The notes: generated by a model not told the origin, from the sequence alone. A stretch of DNA of 64,000 nt from Piscicola geometra (GCA_943735955.1 OX030955.1:405001-469000), one strand, 5' to 3'. Positions 10,024 through 21,169 are shown, counted from the stretch's first letter. A program made the numbers and translations.

Positions 10024-11342
10024 TATTTTGTCTGCGGTATATAAATCTAGTTCACTTTTCAACCCTAACCCTAACACTTCCAACTCCAACATCCCCCAGA
10101 ATCATCCTGGAATGCGACGCGACGACAGTGTCTCAGCGGGCGTGCTTCAGGAACGAGGACATCCCCCTCGGAGAACAGACCATCGCCTCCGTCAGTTGAG
10201 CGTTGCTTCCTGCTCGTTGCTTGTTTGCTTGTTGCACTTGTGTGTTGTGAGGCAACCGTTAATGTAGCAATTGTGCCGCGTGACGTAGGTCCTTATGCAG
10301 GCAGTGCTTTGGTGGGTTAAATGGGTCGAGAGCATTTAGTTTGAGGTGAATGCCTCATATCCGGGTGCAACAACAGACTCAAGCGGTATGGCGACATGTG
10401 CTAGAGAAGGCAGTTTGTGGATTGCTTGTGTCGGTCCCTCGACTTGAGGGGGTCGTCAGTGTGTCTTTATGACATCACTTTCCTGCAATATTATAATCAA
10501 CGAGCCACTTGCCATAACCACCCTCTCTCCATCCACCCTCTCTCCATCCACCCTCTCTCCATCCACCCTCTCTCCATTCACCCTCTCTCCATCCACCCTC
10601 TCTCCATCCACCCTCTCTCCATCCACCCTCTCTCCATCCACCCTCTCTCCATTCACTCTCTCTCCATCCACCCTCTCTCCATCCACCCTCTCTCCATCCA
10701 CCCTCTCTCCATCCACCCTCTCTCCATCCACCCTCTCTCCATTCACTCTCTCTCCATCCACCCTCTCTCCATCCACCCTCTCTCCATCCACCCTCTCTCC
10801 ATCCACCCTCTCTCCATCCACCCTCTCTCCATCCACCCTCTCTCCATCCACCCTCTCTCCATCCACCCTCTCTCCATCCACCCTCTCTCCATCCACCCTC
10901 TCTCCATCCACCCTCTCTCCATCCACCCTCTCTCCATCCACCCTCTCTCCATCCACCCTCTCTTCATCCACCCTCTCTCCATCCACCCTCTCTCCATCCA
11001 CCCTCTCTCCATCCACCCTCTCTCTATCCACCCTCTCTCCATTCACCCTCTCTCCATCCACCCTCTCTCCATCCACCCTCTCTCCATTCACCCTCTCTTC
11101 ATCCACCCTCTCTCCATCCACCCTCTCTCCATTCACCCTCTCTCCATCCACCCTCTCTCCATCCACCCTCTCTCCATCCACCCTCTCTCCATTCACCCTC
11201 TCTCCATCCATCCTCTCTCCATCCACCCTCTCTCCATTCACCCTCTCTCCATCCATCCTCTCTCCATCCATCCTCTCTCCATCCATCCTCAAAGGTGATT
11301 CAGTCGGCAAAGGAGCAAATCAAATGGCCCCTCCTCAAGTGA
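8816..11342 (+). CDS. COPZ1: coatomer subunit zeta
   Basis: Small (sigma/zeta longin-like) subunit of the COPI coat, which pairs with gamma-COP and works in Golgi-to-ER and intra-Golgi vesicle transport. Exons: 8816-8833, 8974-9042, 9146-9227, 9363-9454, 9747-9880, 10100-10190, 11295-11342. All phases fit and give 177 aa, the same length as human COPZ1. Exon 1 is only 18 nt (MDMCLL) and continues into [17 protein letters not shown]. Later blocks are [73 protein letters not shown] and the C-terminal [15 protein letters not shown]. The tiny first and last exons are easy to miss. The last intron is 1.1 kb and mostly a 15-bp satellite. Confidence 0.96.
9634..9730. repeat. (GAT)n-rich microsatellite
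   Basis: Interrupted GAT repeats in the COPZ1 intron between exons 4 and 5, ending just before the acceptor at 9746. Confidence 0.85.
9892..10021. repeat. (TG)n microsatellite
   Basis: About 65 TG units with two single-base interruptions. The run begins within 12 bp of the COPZ1 exon 5 donor. Confidence 0.95.
10519..11291. repeat. 15-bp satellite (CCATCCACCCTCTCT) in COPZ1 intron 6
   Basis: About 51 copies of CCATCCACCCTCTCT with sparse C/T changes. The pyrimidine-rich strand is the sense strand and runs to within a few bases of the acceptor of the 48-nt last exon. Long open frames on both strands (SIHPL and DGERV repeats) reflect the 15-bp period and are not genes. Confidence 0.95.
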
Positions 11343-11502
11343 CCCTCCTCCGTCCCTTTCCCACCCGCTCTCCTTCACCTCATCCACTCCCTTCCTTCCA
11401 TCCATCACAGATATCTATTTCCCTTATTCAGAGCTTTTCTGAATTCCTAAACGACTTCATACATTTGTTCCTAAGTTTTCGATCCTTAATCGTTCATTTT
11501 TA

Positions 11503-11960
11503 GTTTCCTCAAATTGTTTGCGTCAAGGCATGCCACATCACCAGCATCATCAACTCTTAGTTTCTTCAAATTGTTTGCGTCAAGGCAAGCCACATCACCA
11601 GCATCATCAACTCTTAGTTTCTTCAAATTGTTTGCGTCAAGGCAAGCCACATCACCAGCATCATCAACTCTTAGTTTCTTCAAATTGTTTGCGTCAAGGC
11701 AAGCCACATCACCAGCATCATCAACTCTTAGTTTCTTCAAATTGTTTGCGTCAAGGCAAGCCACATCACCAGCATCATCAACTCTTAGTTTCTTCAAATT
11801 GTTTGCGTCAAGGCAAGCCACATCACCAGCATCATCAACTCTTAGTTTCTTCAAATTGTTTGCGTCAAGGCAAGCCACATCACCAGCATCATCAACTCTT
11901 AGTTTCTTCAAATTGTTTGCGTCAAGGCATGCCACATCACCAGCATCATCAACTCTTCGT
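11503..11960. repeat. 57-bp near-perfect tandem array
   Basis: Eight copies of a 57-bp unit containing AGTTTCTTCAAATTGTTTGC, then GTCAAGGCAAGCCACATCAC and CAGCATCATCAACTCTT. Copies are almost identical; the outer ones differ by CATGCC for CAAGCC. Because 57 is a multiple of three, frames stay open on both strands. The minus-strand 191-codon frame repeats the 19-residue unit LRVDDAGDVACLDANNLKK. There is no homology or splice evidence for a gene, so I treat it as a recent minisatellite between the convergent COPZ1 and EIF4H genes. Confidence 0.9.
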
Positions 11961-12094
11961 TTACCACTATACATCGCTAGTTTCGTATGTGAGTCCACGA
12001 GATCTGCTCTGAGTCCTCGATTGTTTGCTTCTTGCTGACATTTTCTCTCGAAGTTAACCACGAATCTCCTGCGTCATCCGACTGCCTGCCATTC

Positions 12095-12235
12095 GGCGGT
12101 GCATTAGCTTAGCGGTTAAACGCTCGGCATTCGTCTCACCAGCGTGGGTTCGCTTCCTACCTTCGCCTAAGTGCGTCTATGCTCCAGGAGCCCAGTACTT
12201 CATGGGAAGAAGAGGAGGAGGAAGACCTAATGGAT
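12095..12235 (+). mobile_element. tRNA-derived SINE (copy 1)
   Basis: Pol III box A TAGCTTAGCGG at 12105-12115 and a box B-like GGTTCGCTTCC at 12147-12157 at normal spacing. They are followed by a non-tRNA body containing CTTCGCCTAAGTGCG. The segment after box B resembles those of the elements at 17581 and 28220. The 3' end is not defined. Confidence 0.6.
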
Positions 12236-12654
12236 AGAAGTTTGAGTGATTGCAATGAAGTACATTTTACTCCTTTTAATAGGCCTATTTTTGAGAATTC
12301 CAAATATTTATTGGCAAATAGTTAAACATTTTATTTCTGCAAAGAGTATGCCATACTGTATGGTACACATTAGATTACTCGTCATAACTGCACACGTATA
12401 TACATAAAGTATATATACACGGAGTACATTCAATTAGCAGTAATGATGTTTTACTAATTAGCGAATTAAGCGACACTGAATACCTCCTCCTTCACCACCC
12501 AATCAAGCCGTGTTGTGCTGAGTGAACAGAATAGACAGGTACTCATGTCACATAAAGGATCATTACCATGCAAGCAATTCTGCTTCAGAAACCTTCGAAA
12601 AGTGTCCACATGCACCAACCACATCAACTGCAAATGAAAGATATCAAAGCATTG

Positions 12655-12925
12655 TATCAGTCTGCAACCACCACATCAGTCTGCAATACAACCATCCAAC
12701 CACCACATCAGTCTGCAATACAACCTCCACCATCCAACCACCACATCAGTCTGCAATACAACCTCCACCATCCAACCACCACATCAGTCTGCAATACAAC
12801 CATCCAACCACCACATCAGTCTGCAGTAACCACCACCATCCAACCACCACATCAGTCTGCAATACAACCTCCACATCAGTCTGCAATACAACCTCCACAT
12901 CAGTCTGCAATACAACCTCCACAGA
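12655..12925. repeat. CACATCAGTCTGCAATACAAC minisatellite
   Basis: Nine or so copies of CATCAGTCTGCAATACAACC joined by variable CATCCAACCAC or TCCA linkers. Frames in two registers are open by chance of the repeat. Confidence 0.85.
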
Positions 12926-13030
12926 ACATCCCGAGGCATCATGGCACACAGCCCTCACCACCTTTTGAAGCAGCACCAACATTCAGAAACTGAAACTTGC
13001 AAATCACTGGCATTTGCCATGCGCTAGAAC

Positions 13031-13036
13031 TTTATT
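13031..13036 (-). terminator. EIF4H polyadenylation signal
   Basis: AATAAA on the minus strand, about 390 bp after the EIF4H stop. Confidence 0.45.
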
Positions 13037-13424
13037 TAAATGTTTAAAGCAAGAAAAGTCAAATGAATATTTAATGAAAAAATTATTTTGAGATATTTAA
13101 TGAGATGAAATAAAGAGAATCAATTAATTAGTTAATCAAGAACTAATTAAACATTCATCAACTAATTGGGTAATCAAGAATTAAATATTCATCAACTAAT
13201 TAGGTAGGCAAGCGCATACGTCTTGAGTGTTGATGAGAGTCAAACTTGCAAATGATGGAGACATGAGACACCCAACAGAGACCACCTCGACGTGCAGTGC
13301 TCCGACCGATGGCAATTCCAAGGGAATGGAAGCAAGTCATGAACACCAGTAAGGAAGACAAGTCTAAAAAGCTATAATAATAATAATAATAATAACGAAG
13401 GCAAAGAAGGGAGAAATGACTGAG

Positions 13425-16400
13425 TCACTGCTTCTCTTCCTTGCAGGCGTCTTCCAGGGTGGCAGCTGCCGTGGTGGAGGAGGCGACTGAATGGAAAAAC
13501 TCAGGAACTCAAGAAAAGATGGAGTGGCAAACGAGCTTTATATGTGCATGTGGATGCAAGCAGGCGTCAGCAAATGATCAAGACTCACGCTCGGCGCGGG
13601 GCTTGCCAGTGCCGAAGATGCTGGCGTTCTTTTCCGAGAGGACCACCGTGTTCACCGGGTCGCCCACCGTCCTCGGCTGCAACTTGAGCTTCGGCCTCAG
13701 CGCCGCGGTTTCTGCCGAGTGCATCAAACACATGCAAGAGCTCTCATGCAACAACTACAATGAGTGCATCAAACACATGCAAGAGCTCTCATGCAACAAC
13801 TACAATGGAGTAAGGTATCAGTGCAAGTGCTCTCATGCAACAACTACAATGAGTAAGGTATCAGTGCAAGTGCAGAAGTGACGAAGGCAGAAGAAAGGAA
13901 TGGCGCGAACCTGGCGAGAGTTCTCGTGGCAGATCATTTTTGTGCTCGCTGTTGTTGCGAGGTCTCTGACTAAAGTTGTTGTTCTGTCTGGTGCCCGCCC
14001 ATCCACCACCCTGACCACCCCCTCCCCCGTAGTTGCCTCTCCTGTTGTTCTGCTGGTTGCCTTGGTAACGGTTTTGTTGTTGTTGTTGTTGGTGGTGGGG
14101 AGGTGGTTGCATGGGAGGGTGGTTGTTGTAGTGGCCTCCCCTGCCTCCTCTGTTGTAGCCACCTGGCAATGAGGGTACAAGTTTATGAGAATCGGTAAGG
14201 AAGCCAAACCTCATGCGAGTGCAAAGTGCATCTTTTTAAACAAAAAAGCATTCATGACGATGATGAAGATGATGATGAAGGTTGATCATCCAAAGACTAC
14301 AAGACAATGACGACCCTCACAGCAAAAGCATTCATGACGATGATGAAGATGATGATGAAGGTTGATCATCCAAAGACTACAAGACAATGACGACCCTCAC
14401 AGCAAAAGCATTCATGACGATGATGAAGATGATGATGAAGGTTGATCATCCAAAGACTACAAGACAATGACGACCCTCACAGCAAAAGCATTCATGACGA
14501 TGATGAAGATGATGATGAAGGTTGATCATCCAAAGACTACAAGACAATGACGACCCTCACAGCAAAAGCATTCATGACGATGATGAAGATGATGATGAAG
14601 GTTGATCATCCAAAGACTACAAGACAATGACGACCCTCACAGCAAAAGCATTCATGACGATGATGAAGATGATGATGAAGGTTGATCATCCAAAGACTAC
14701 AAGACAATGACGACCCTCACAGCAAAAGCATTCATGACGATGATGAAGATGATGATGAAGGTTGATCATCCAAAGACTACAAGACAATGACGACCCTCAC
14801 AGCAAAAGCATTCATGACGATGATGAAGATGATGATGAAGGTTGATCATCCAAAGACTACAAGACAATGACGACCCTCACAGCAAAAGCATTCATGACGA
14901 TGATGAAGATGATGATGAAGGTTGATCATCCAAAGACTACAAGACAATGACGACCCTCACAGCAAAAGCATTCATGACGATGATGAAGATGATGATGAAG
15001 GTTGATCATCCAAAGACTACAAGACAATGACGACCCTCACAGCAAAAGCATTCATGACGATGATGAAGATGATGATGAAGGTTAATCATCCAAAGACTAC
15101 AAGACAATGACGACCCTCACAGCCAAAGGCATTATATCCCTCGCCCAACGCACCATCGTATCCACCACCACCGCGGTTCATCGGGCCTCCCCTGCCCCTC
15201 TGGTTGTCTCCCCTGCGACCATCCGCCACGTCCACCCGCAGGTACTTCTCCCCAAATAACTGATGAACATGAAGATGATCTGGCATGAACTTAAGATCTG
15301 CTTTTTAATTATTTGTATTTAAAAAGTATTTAATAAATTAAAAGGTATAAGTGGAAAAGACGAAGCTAACAGCATTGTCGAAGTTGAGAGCCTCGATCAG
15401 AGAGTTCTTGTCCTCGAACTCAACGTACGAGAAGCCTGCACGAGTTAGAGGGGGTGTGTGCAGGCAACATATGCATGTGCCTGTTACGCACTACAAAAGC
15501 TTTGGCTTTTAATCTTTCAGCAAATTCTTTAAAGCACCTTTGAACTTTGCCGTTTCCTTCTCCCTGACCAAACGAATAGATTTGATCTGCAAGGTTGCGA
15601 GATGATGGTGGTTGATCATCCAATGCAAGGAACATTTCAAAAGCACCTCCCATCAAATTCTTTAAAGTGTGCACCACAAGAATGAATGACCAAACCCCCC
15701 TGAACGAACACGCAGAGTGCTGAAGATGGCCTCCATGTCTCCCTGGACGGTCGCCTCGGGAAGGTTGCCCACATAGGCTGTGAAGGGAGGCTCATCTGGG
15801 ATGGGCTTGTGCGAGGGAGTGGTCATCATCTTGTTGTGGCCTCCGCCATTGTAACCATGGTTGAAGCCATCTTGACTGCAAATAAGGGTGGTTTGTGTGT
15901 TAGTATTTAAAAAGATTACTAATGTATGAAACTAGCTGGAATTGCCAATTTCTAAATAAACAAATGCCCATTTAAGAGTGGAGAGATGATTGAATCGGTA
16001 TGATAGAATTCAAATGAGGGTTGTTGACAAATTATATAAAAATTTCCAACATATTTTTGCCTTATTATGTATCAGATGAATATTAGCATACACTTACTAC
16101 CAAATGATGCACTATTTGGATTATTTAATGGATTTTTTCATTAAATAAAAATATTTTTCAAACTACTTTTGCACAAACATCGTTAGATAAATTCATAATT
16201 ACGTTTAATATTAATTAAGTTCCTAAATTACTCGAGTATAACACATAAATCAATCTATTCAAAATGCATTTTAAAAATTAAAATATTCACATTAAACTCG
16301 TAAAATCTCAAAAACTTTTCACCAGAAGCTTGAAATGGTTTCAAGCTTCAAACGATTAAAGAACCTCGTGTAAAATCAACATTTAAATGAAAAATTCAAA

Positions 16401-16497
16401 AAATTGCCTTTAAATTGAAATTTAATGTTGATTTATTTTAGATTTAATATATAAGCACTTACTTTCTGTGATAATTGTTTGGATAGTATTCACCCAT
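13425..16497 (-). CDS. EIF4H: eukaryotic translation initiation factor 4H
   Basis: RNA-binding cofactor that stimulates the eIF4A helicase during cap-dependent initiation. Exons in transcript order: 16497-16463, 15875-15710, 15586-15538, 15435-15371, 15259-15154, 14162-13911, 13711-13589, 13486-13425. All phases join and give 285 aa (human 248). The start is [11 protein letters not shown]. The single RRM has RNP2 [29 protein letters not shown]1 GFSYVEFE and [12 protein letters not shown]. An Arg/Gly/Asn/Gln-rich tail of about 85 residues follows ([26 protein letters not shown]), longer than in vertebrates. The end has the family motif [16 protein letters not shown], then [12 protein letters not shown], and stops after CKEEKQ. 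Two introns carry tandem arrays (45-bp and 80-bp units). Confidence 0.94.
13719..13855. repeat. 45-bp tandem repeat in EIF4H intron
   Basis: About three copies of GTGCATCAAACACATGCAAG plus AGCTCTCATGCAACAACTACAATGA, the last truncated. The first copy starts eight bases from the exon 7 acceptor on the minus strand. Confidence 0.9.
14243..15123. repeat. 80-bp, 11-copy near-identical tandem array
   Basis: Eleven copies of an 80-bp unit starting AGCAAAAGCATTCATGACGA and including GGTTGATCATCCAAAGACTA and AGACAATGACGACCCTCAC. I saw only one internal substitution (GGTTAATC in the last unit) plus a variant first copy. The array fills almost all of the intron between EIF4H exons 5 and 6. Such homogeneity means very recent amplification or strong homogenisation. 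It is not a CRISPR array, because there are no spacers. Confidence 0.97.
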
Positions 16498-17403
16498 AAT
16501 CGAATAGAATGCATGCGCAGGCGCAATGAATTTTTCCTGTTTTTATTAACCAAAGACCTATATGGTCTTTTTATTGAAATAAAGTTTAATTATTTTAACT
16601 TTTTTGATAATAAAAATAAAAGAGAAATCATCCGAAATGTATAAAATGAAGAATTTAAAAATAACATCGACAAACTTTATTCTGCTTTTATATTAATATT
16701 GAAAAGATTAATAAAATGTATTAAAGAAAACCTGTCTTAAACAGAAATTTACCTTAAAGGAACAAAAAGATTCAGAGTAACAGTCCATAATGAAATATTT
16801 AAAGCACAAAAATTAAAGTAAATCATTTTATCAAACATTTTTATTTGCAAAATTCTCAAGAAATACAAGCCCTCTTGCAAAGGCTGCTTGCGAACGCAGG
16901 TGGATGCATATAAGTGGACGAGGTCTTGGAAGACAAAAAATGTATGAATTAATTTGATGAGTCCAACACCAAGATGTCTTTCTAGCACTAAAGATAATAC
17001 TGCAGAATAAGTAGAAGCAGGTTCAAACTGGTGTAATGTACTATTTGACGCAAAACTTTATAAATAACTGAAAAGAGAATATCTTAGTTGCTGTTTACGG
17101 CTTATAAAGTGGGAGATTATTGCACTACTGGCATCAATTTATTTGCAATAACTAAGTCACGGGAGTCCAACTAAATGCATGATCTGTGGCGTTATAAATG
17201 GGGGGGAGGCTCCAAAGCTTGCAATGCTTGGAGGAGTTCGGGAAGGAAGGAAGGTAGTCTCATGTGCAGTCAGCTTTCAGCATACACACAAGCTTTTAAG
17301 TCTCAGACTATTTTAAACTCGTCATCAAACTTATAAACTAAAGAATGAATAAATTAAGAAAAGATACAAAATAGCGCTTGATAAATGACGAAGCGTGCAA
17401 CGT
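16498..17403. other. EIF4H upstream region and CALU 3' region
   Basis: AT-rich DNA without a coding exon. It contains the EIF4H promoter side (next to 16497) and the CALU 3' UTR, with a minus-strand AATAAA at 17138-17143 about 260 bp past the CALU stop. Confidence 0.6.
17138..17143 (-). terminator. CALU polyadenylation signal
   Basis: AATAAA on the minus strand about 260 bp after the calumenin stop codon. Confidence 0.5.
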
Positions 17404-19825
17404 TCAGAACTCGTCGTGGAGGATGTCGCCATACTCGGTGGCCTGACTGCCGACGAAGACGTCGTAGTGCTCCAGCACCTCCTCCTCGCTCAGCAACTTG
17501 TCCTGAGTGAGGAAGCCAATCAGACCTTCTGATAGATCTTCCATTTCATAATAGTTATGATGATTATAGAAATCGTGAGCGGCGATGGTGTAATGGTTAG
17601 AACGCCGGGTCATTAAACCGAAGATCGTGAGTTCGATTCCCACCATCGCCTAGTGAACCTCCTCGTGAAAGCAAGAAACACACAAAAAACAAGACGCCGA
17701 ATGTCTGCTCATGTGAGAGCCTACGTCGACACCGTGCTAATGGAACTCGGATATGCCGAAAAAGAAATCTCCCAAATCATGAATGCGAACCTTGTTGTCG
17801 TCTGCCTGCGAGAAGAGATGCTCCGTCTCTGAATCCACCTGCTCCAAGTCCTCAGTCAGCAGCCAGTCTGACACCTGATGACGTAACCACTCCACATCAT
17901 CATCATCATCATCACCCACCCAACTTCTCTACTCATCTATCCAAGCACCTAGCAACCAACAAATCTCACAACGAACCTCCTCAGCATCCAAGTATCCATC
18001 TTTATCCTTGTCGAGGTTCTTGATGAAGTTGTCTCTCTCCTCTCCGATCCACGACGCATCCTCCTCCTCATCACTGTCCGAGCCTAGGTCGTCTGACGTG
18101 GTGGTGGTCGTTGTGTGCCTAGTTGTAAGAGGAAGAAGTAGAACTTCAGAAAGAACAACGTCAATTTGATGCGCTAATGAGCATTTTAGACTTCAACCTT
18201 GAAGCCTCTATGCCCTCCCACATAACCCCCTGACCAGGAACCACCAATATAGTACTACCCTCCTTATAACTTCCCACACCACCAAAAATCCACCTATACA
18301 AGAACCACCCACCCACCACCAACTCACCCACCACCAACCCACCAACCACCAACCCACCCACCACCAACCCACCCACCACCAACCCACCCACCACCATCCT
18401 CCCCACCACCAACCCACCCTCCCCACCACCCGAACGCACTCAAGAACTCCTCGAGACTGATCTTGCCATCCTTGTCGGCGTCCATCTCGTCAAGCGTTTC
18501 CCTCGCGTAGATGTGTTGAGTCTCCTTGTGCGCCTCGGGGTGCAGCAGCAGACTGTACTCGTGCTGTGGTGGTAGGTGGTGTCATTGTGGTGGAGGTGGA
18601 AGGTGTCATCATGCTGTGGTGGAAGGTGTCATCGTGGTGGAGGTGGAGGTAGTGGTGCATGCTTGTTGAGACAAACAACAACAACAACAAAACACAACAA
18701 GAATATATAATATAAATGTAAAAAATTCTTTAAATTAAAATATTTTTTAGTCAATTTGTATATTTTACTACTGAGTCATTAATCTATTCATCTACCCCTC
18801 TTTGACACACACACACTCACCTTGGATAGAAGCCCATCCTTGTCCAGATCCACCTCCCTCCACCTCACGCGGTCCTTCTCCACCAACTCCCTTGTGTCAC
18901 TCTCCGGCTGCGAGTCAACTGCAGAATGTGAGACTCCATCACACGTTTGTGTCTTGAGGATGCATAATTATAACTAGCCTATGTGATGATTGATCAGCCA
19001 CTACAACAACAACACCGATTACTGCAACCCTTTATCAATGCGAACACACTCTAAGACACTGCACACAGACACTGACCCGTCTCTTGGGAGCCGTACGAGT
19101 GCTGCATGTACATCTCCCACGCCATCGACTCGTCGTCCCGCAGTTGCAGATCCCTCCACTTCTTCTCCACCTCGTCTCCAGTGTACCTGGTCTGAATCGT
19201 CCTCAACCACTCCCTCATCTCCTCCTCCCCGATGTAGCCGTCTCCGTTTGTGTCGATCTTCTTGATGATCTTGCTGTTTGTGCGTGGAGGAGAGAAGATG
19301 AAATATTTGATGATTGTTGCCATGAAGAGCACTTACATTATATCTTTTTGATTTATTAAACTTTGTGTTATTGGAGATTTTTTACTATTCACTCTCCCAC
19401 CTGAGTTTCTCCTTGCTTTCCTCAGGTGACAACTCATCAAACTCGTCTGCCTCCTCCTTGCCCAGGAAAGCGTCGTGGTCGTAGTCAACGTTGTGTTCGT
19501 CATCATCGCTGTCGTCTTCGTGCTGCTTGTAATGCTGCTCATCACTCAAAGGCTGTTTGAAATTTGTTAATAAATTATTTGTATTAAAACATTGATGATG
19601 ATGTAAATGACACGTTAATGACAAGATTGCAGAAAATATTTAAGTATGAAATATGCATAGTTTAATTTGCAAAAACTTTGAGAGAAAAAAGTAATCAAAT
19701 CAAATAAGTCTTATTTAATAAGAGATGCAAACCTTGACATGGATTTTGTTTCCAAGAGATTTCGGAAAAGAAAACGAAAAAGCAACACAAAACAAAACCA
19801 ATAACGATATGATATGCTTGACCAT
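17404..19825 (-). CDS. CALU: calumenin (CREC-family EF-hand protein of the secretory pathway)
   Basis: Low-affinity calcium-binding protein of the ER/Golgi lumen. Exons in transcript order: 19825-19733, 19552-19401, 19273-19077, 18918-18821, 18563-18436, 18118-17977, 17874-17791, 17502-17404. Phases join to 330 aa (human about 315). Exon 1 encodes a signal peptide (MVKHIISLLVLFCVAFSF). An acidic segment follows (HEDDSDDDEHNVDYDHDAF). EF loops visible are DTNGDGYIGEEE, DLDKDGLLSKHE, DADKDGKISLEE, DKDKDGYLDAEE and DDNKDKLLSEEE. The second hand (LQLRDDESMAWE) lacks a good loop. The C-terminus VGSQATEYGDILHDEF ends in HDEF, the retention signal typical of calumenin, rather than the HDEL usual in reticulocalbins. 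The exon 5/6 junction is the least certain. A tRNA-like SINE sits in the last intron. Confidence 0.95.
17581..17650 (+). mobile_element. tRNA-like SINE head (copy 2)
   Basis: A 70-nt segment begins GGCGATGGTGTAATGGTTAG and ends GTTCGATTCCCACCATCGCC. It has consensus box A (TGGTGTAATGG) and box B (AGTTCGATTCC), and the first and last seven bases are fully complementary. It is still not a convincing tRNA. Box A starts two bases too early, so the acceptor stem would be short, and the anticodon arm pairs poorly. A related body, CGCCTAGTGAACCTCCTC, follows. It lies in the last intron of CALU, antisense to it. Confidence 0.65.
18287..18425. repeat. CCACCCACCACCAA microsatellite
   Basis: About ten copies of a 14-bp unit in the CALU intron between exons 5 and 6. 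On the minus strand it forms a G-rich run next to the exon 5 donor. Confidence 0.9.
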
Positions 19826-20476
19826 TTTTTAATAAATTGAGTAGCCTTGACAAGTAAAAAGTTAAGTTGGAACTTAAGTAAGTATTCTTGTTAAAAGATT
19901 TTTAACATGAATTTTTAAAAAATATTTTATTAAATCCTCACTTTATATAAAGTAAACAGATCAATAGAGTATTTTTGAAGTCTCAGAAGGGCAAAGAAGG
20001 CAATTAAAAGACTGAAGTAACAAGCAGCACCAATAAAACTCCACGCAATGAGAAAGAACCACATCAACTGTCCGAATTAGTGATGCTCTTATGAAGAAAT
20101 ATTTTCAACATCGCTTTTTTTTTAAAAATAACTTATTTTCTCATTGTTTTTTACTTATAATGGTTTTTATAATATTTGATAATTAATTAATATCTTTACA
20201 AGATTTGTAAAATATAATTTTGAGCACTAACACTTTAGTGTATGTTGAAAATTTAATTTATTGACGAATTTGTGTTTTATTAAATATTTTTGTTCTATTT
20301 AACAAAAGACATCACAATCAAACAAAATTCTCAGTACGCCTTTGGCTTATGGGACCACCAGCCGAGACGTCCTTGAAAGGCCAAGCATGCACCCCTGGGA
20401 ACTTTCGACTGAAGCAGTCTTCGATAGTTGCTTTCAACTCTGCTGCCAACCTACTCTCAATAATGCCTCCATGGTA
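19826..20476. other. CALU upstream region; no gene recognised
   Basis: AT-rich DNA between the CALU start codon and the hAT element. A less AT-rich patch at about 20335-20470 has an open frame but no family I recognise. Confidence 0.5.
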
Positions 20477-20484
20477 ATTTCAAG
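20477..20484. repeat. hAT target-site duplication, left
   Basis: ATTTCAAG, repeated exactly at 23166-23173 on the other side of the element. An 8-bp duplication is diagnostic of hAT transposition. Confidence 0.95.
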
Positions 20485-20952
20485 TAGAGACCGACCGAAA
20501 TTCGGTTCGGTTTCGGTTTCGGCGCCGAAATTTTCAATTTTTTTAGTTTCGGCAATTTTTCGGTTTCGGCCGAATCTAAATTTACAATTTCGCCCATTTT
20601 TCGGTTTCGGCCGAAAATAATTTTTAAATTTCGGCTTAATTTCGGTTTCGACCGAAATGGATCTCATATTTACCAAAAAACCGAATTGAAAAAAAAATTT
20701 TGTAGTTCATCTGAAATATCTGTATGTTTGGGTTCGATTATCATCTCTATTAGATATCTGTTAGATGTGATGGGAAAGTTAAATGCATCTTTGGCAATGA
20801 TCCAGAGGGTCGATTTATTAGAAGTACACACACACACACACATACACACACATTATTCGAATAAGATATACAAGCATGTGGAATTCTGTATATAAGTCGA
20901 AAGAACGAGAAGATTTGGCTTCGATTAATTAATTCAAAAATAAATTGTGAGA

Positions 20953-21156
20953 ATGTCGTTGAATCCTATTTGGAAGTTTTTTACAAAATGTCAGTCGGAC
21001 CAAAGCAAAGTCTGTTGTAATACATGTTTAAAATTATCTTCTTTAGGTAGTACACAGCCTAGGAAGCAGACTGTTTGTGGATTGAAAAACCATCTTCAAA
21101 AACACCACAAAGAATTGTTCACCAGGTTTTTGTTAGACGTTGAAGAGAAAAAATGA
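20953..21156 (+). pseudogene. BED-type zinc finger part of hAT transposase (cut off by stop)
   Basis: The frame opens with MSLNPIWKFFTK. It has a C-x2-C pair (CCNTCLKL) and a LKNHLQKHHKEL motif supplying the histidines, i.e. a BED finger, the DNA-binding domain at the N-terminus of many hAT transposases. The frame ends at TGA 21154-21156 in an A-rich run. The downstream transposase continues in another frame, so one or more small indels between about 21145 and 21175 separate the two. An unannotated intron is possible but no good splice pair is visible. Confidence 0.85.
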
Positions 21157-21169
21157 TCTGGCGACATAA

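Noticed and set aside
10417..11310. Open frames of SIHPL and DGERV repeats on both strands
   Set aside because: 15-bp satellite in COPZ1 intron 6; the flanking COPZ1 exons 6 and 7 splice across it in frame.
14243..15123. CRISPR-like or regulatory repeat array
   Set aside because: Animal DNA, direct head-to-tail units without spacers; simple tandem amplification explains it.
17581..17650. Functional tRNA gene
   Set aside because: Anticodon arm cannot form five good pairs and box A spacing implies a shortened acceptor stem; better read as a SINE head.
20342..20620. 92-codon frame at the left edge of the hAT element
   Set aside because: It runs from flanking DNA into the transposon's terminal repeats, so it is an accident of insertion.
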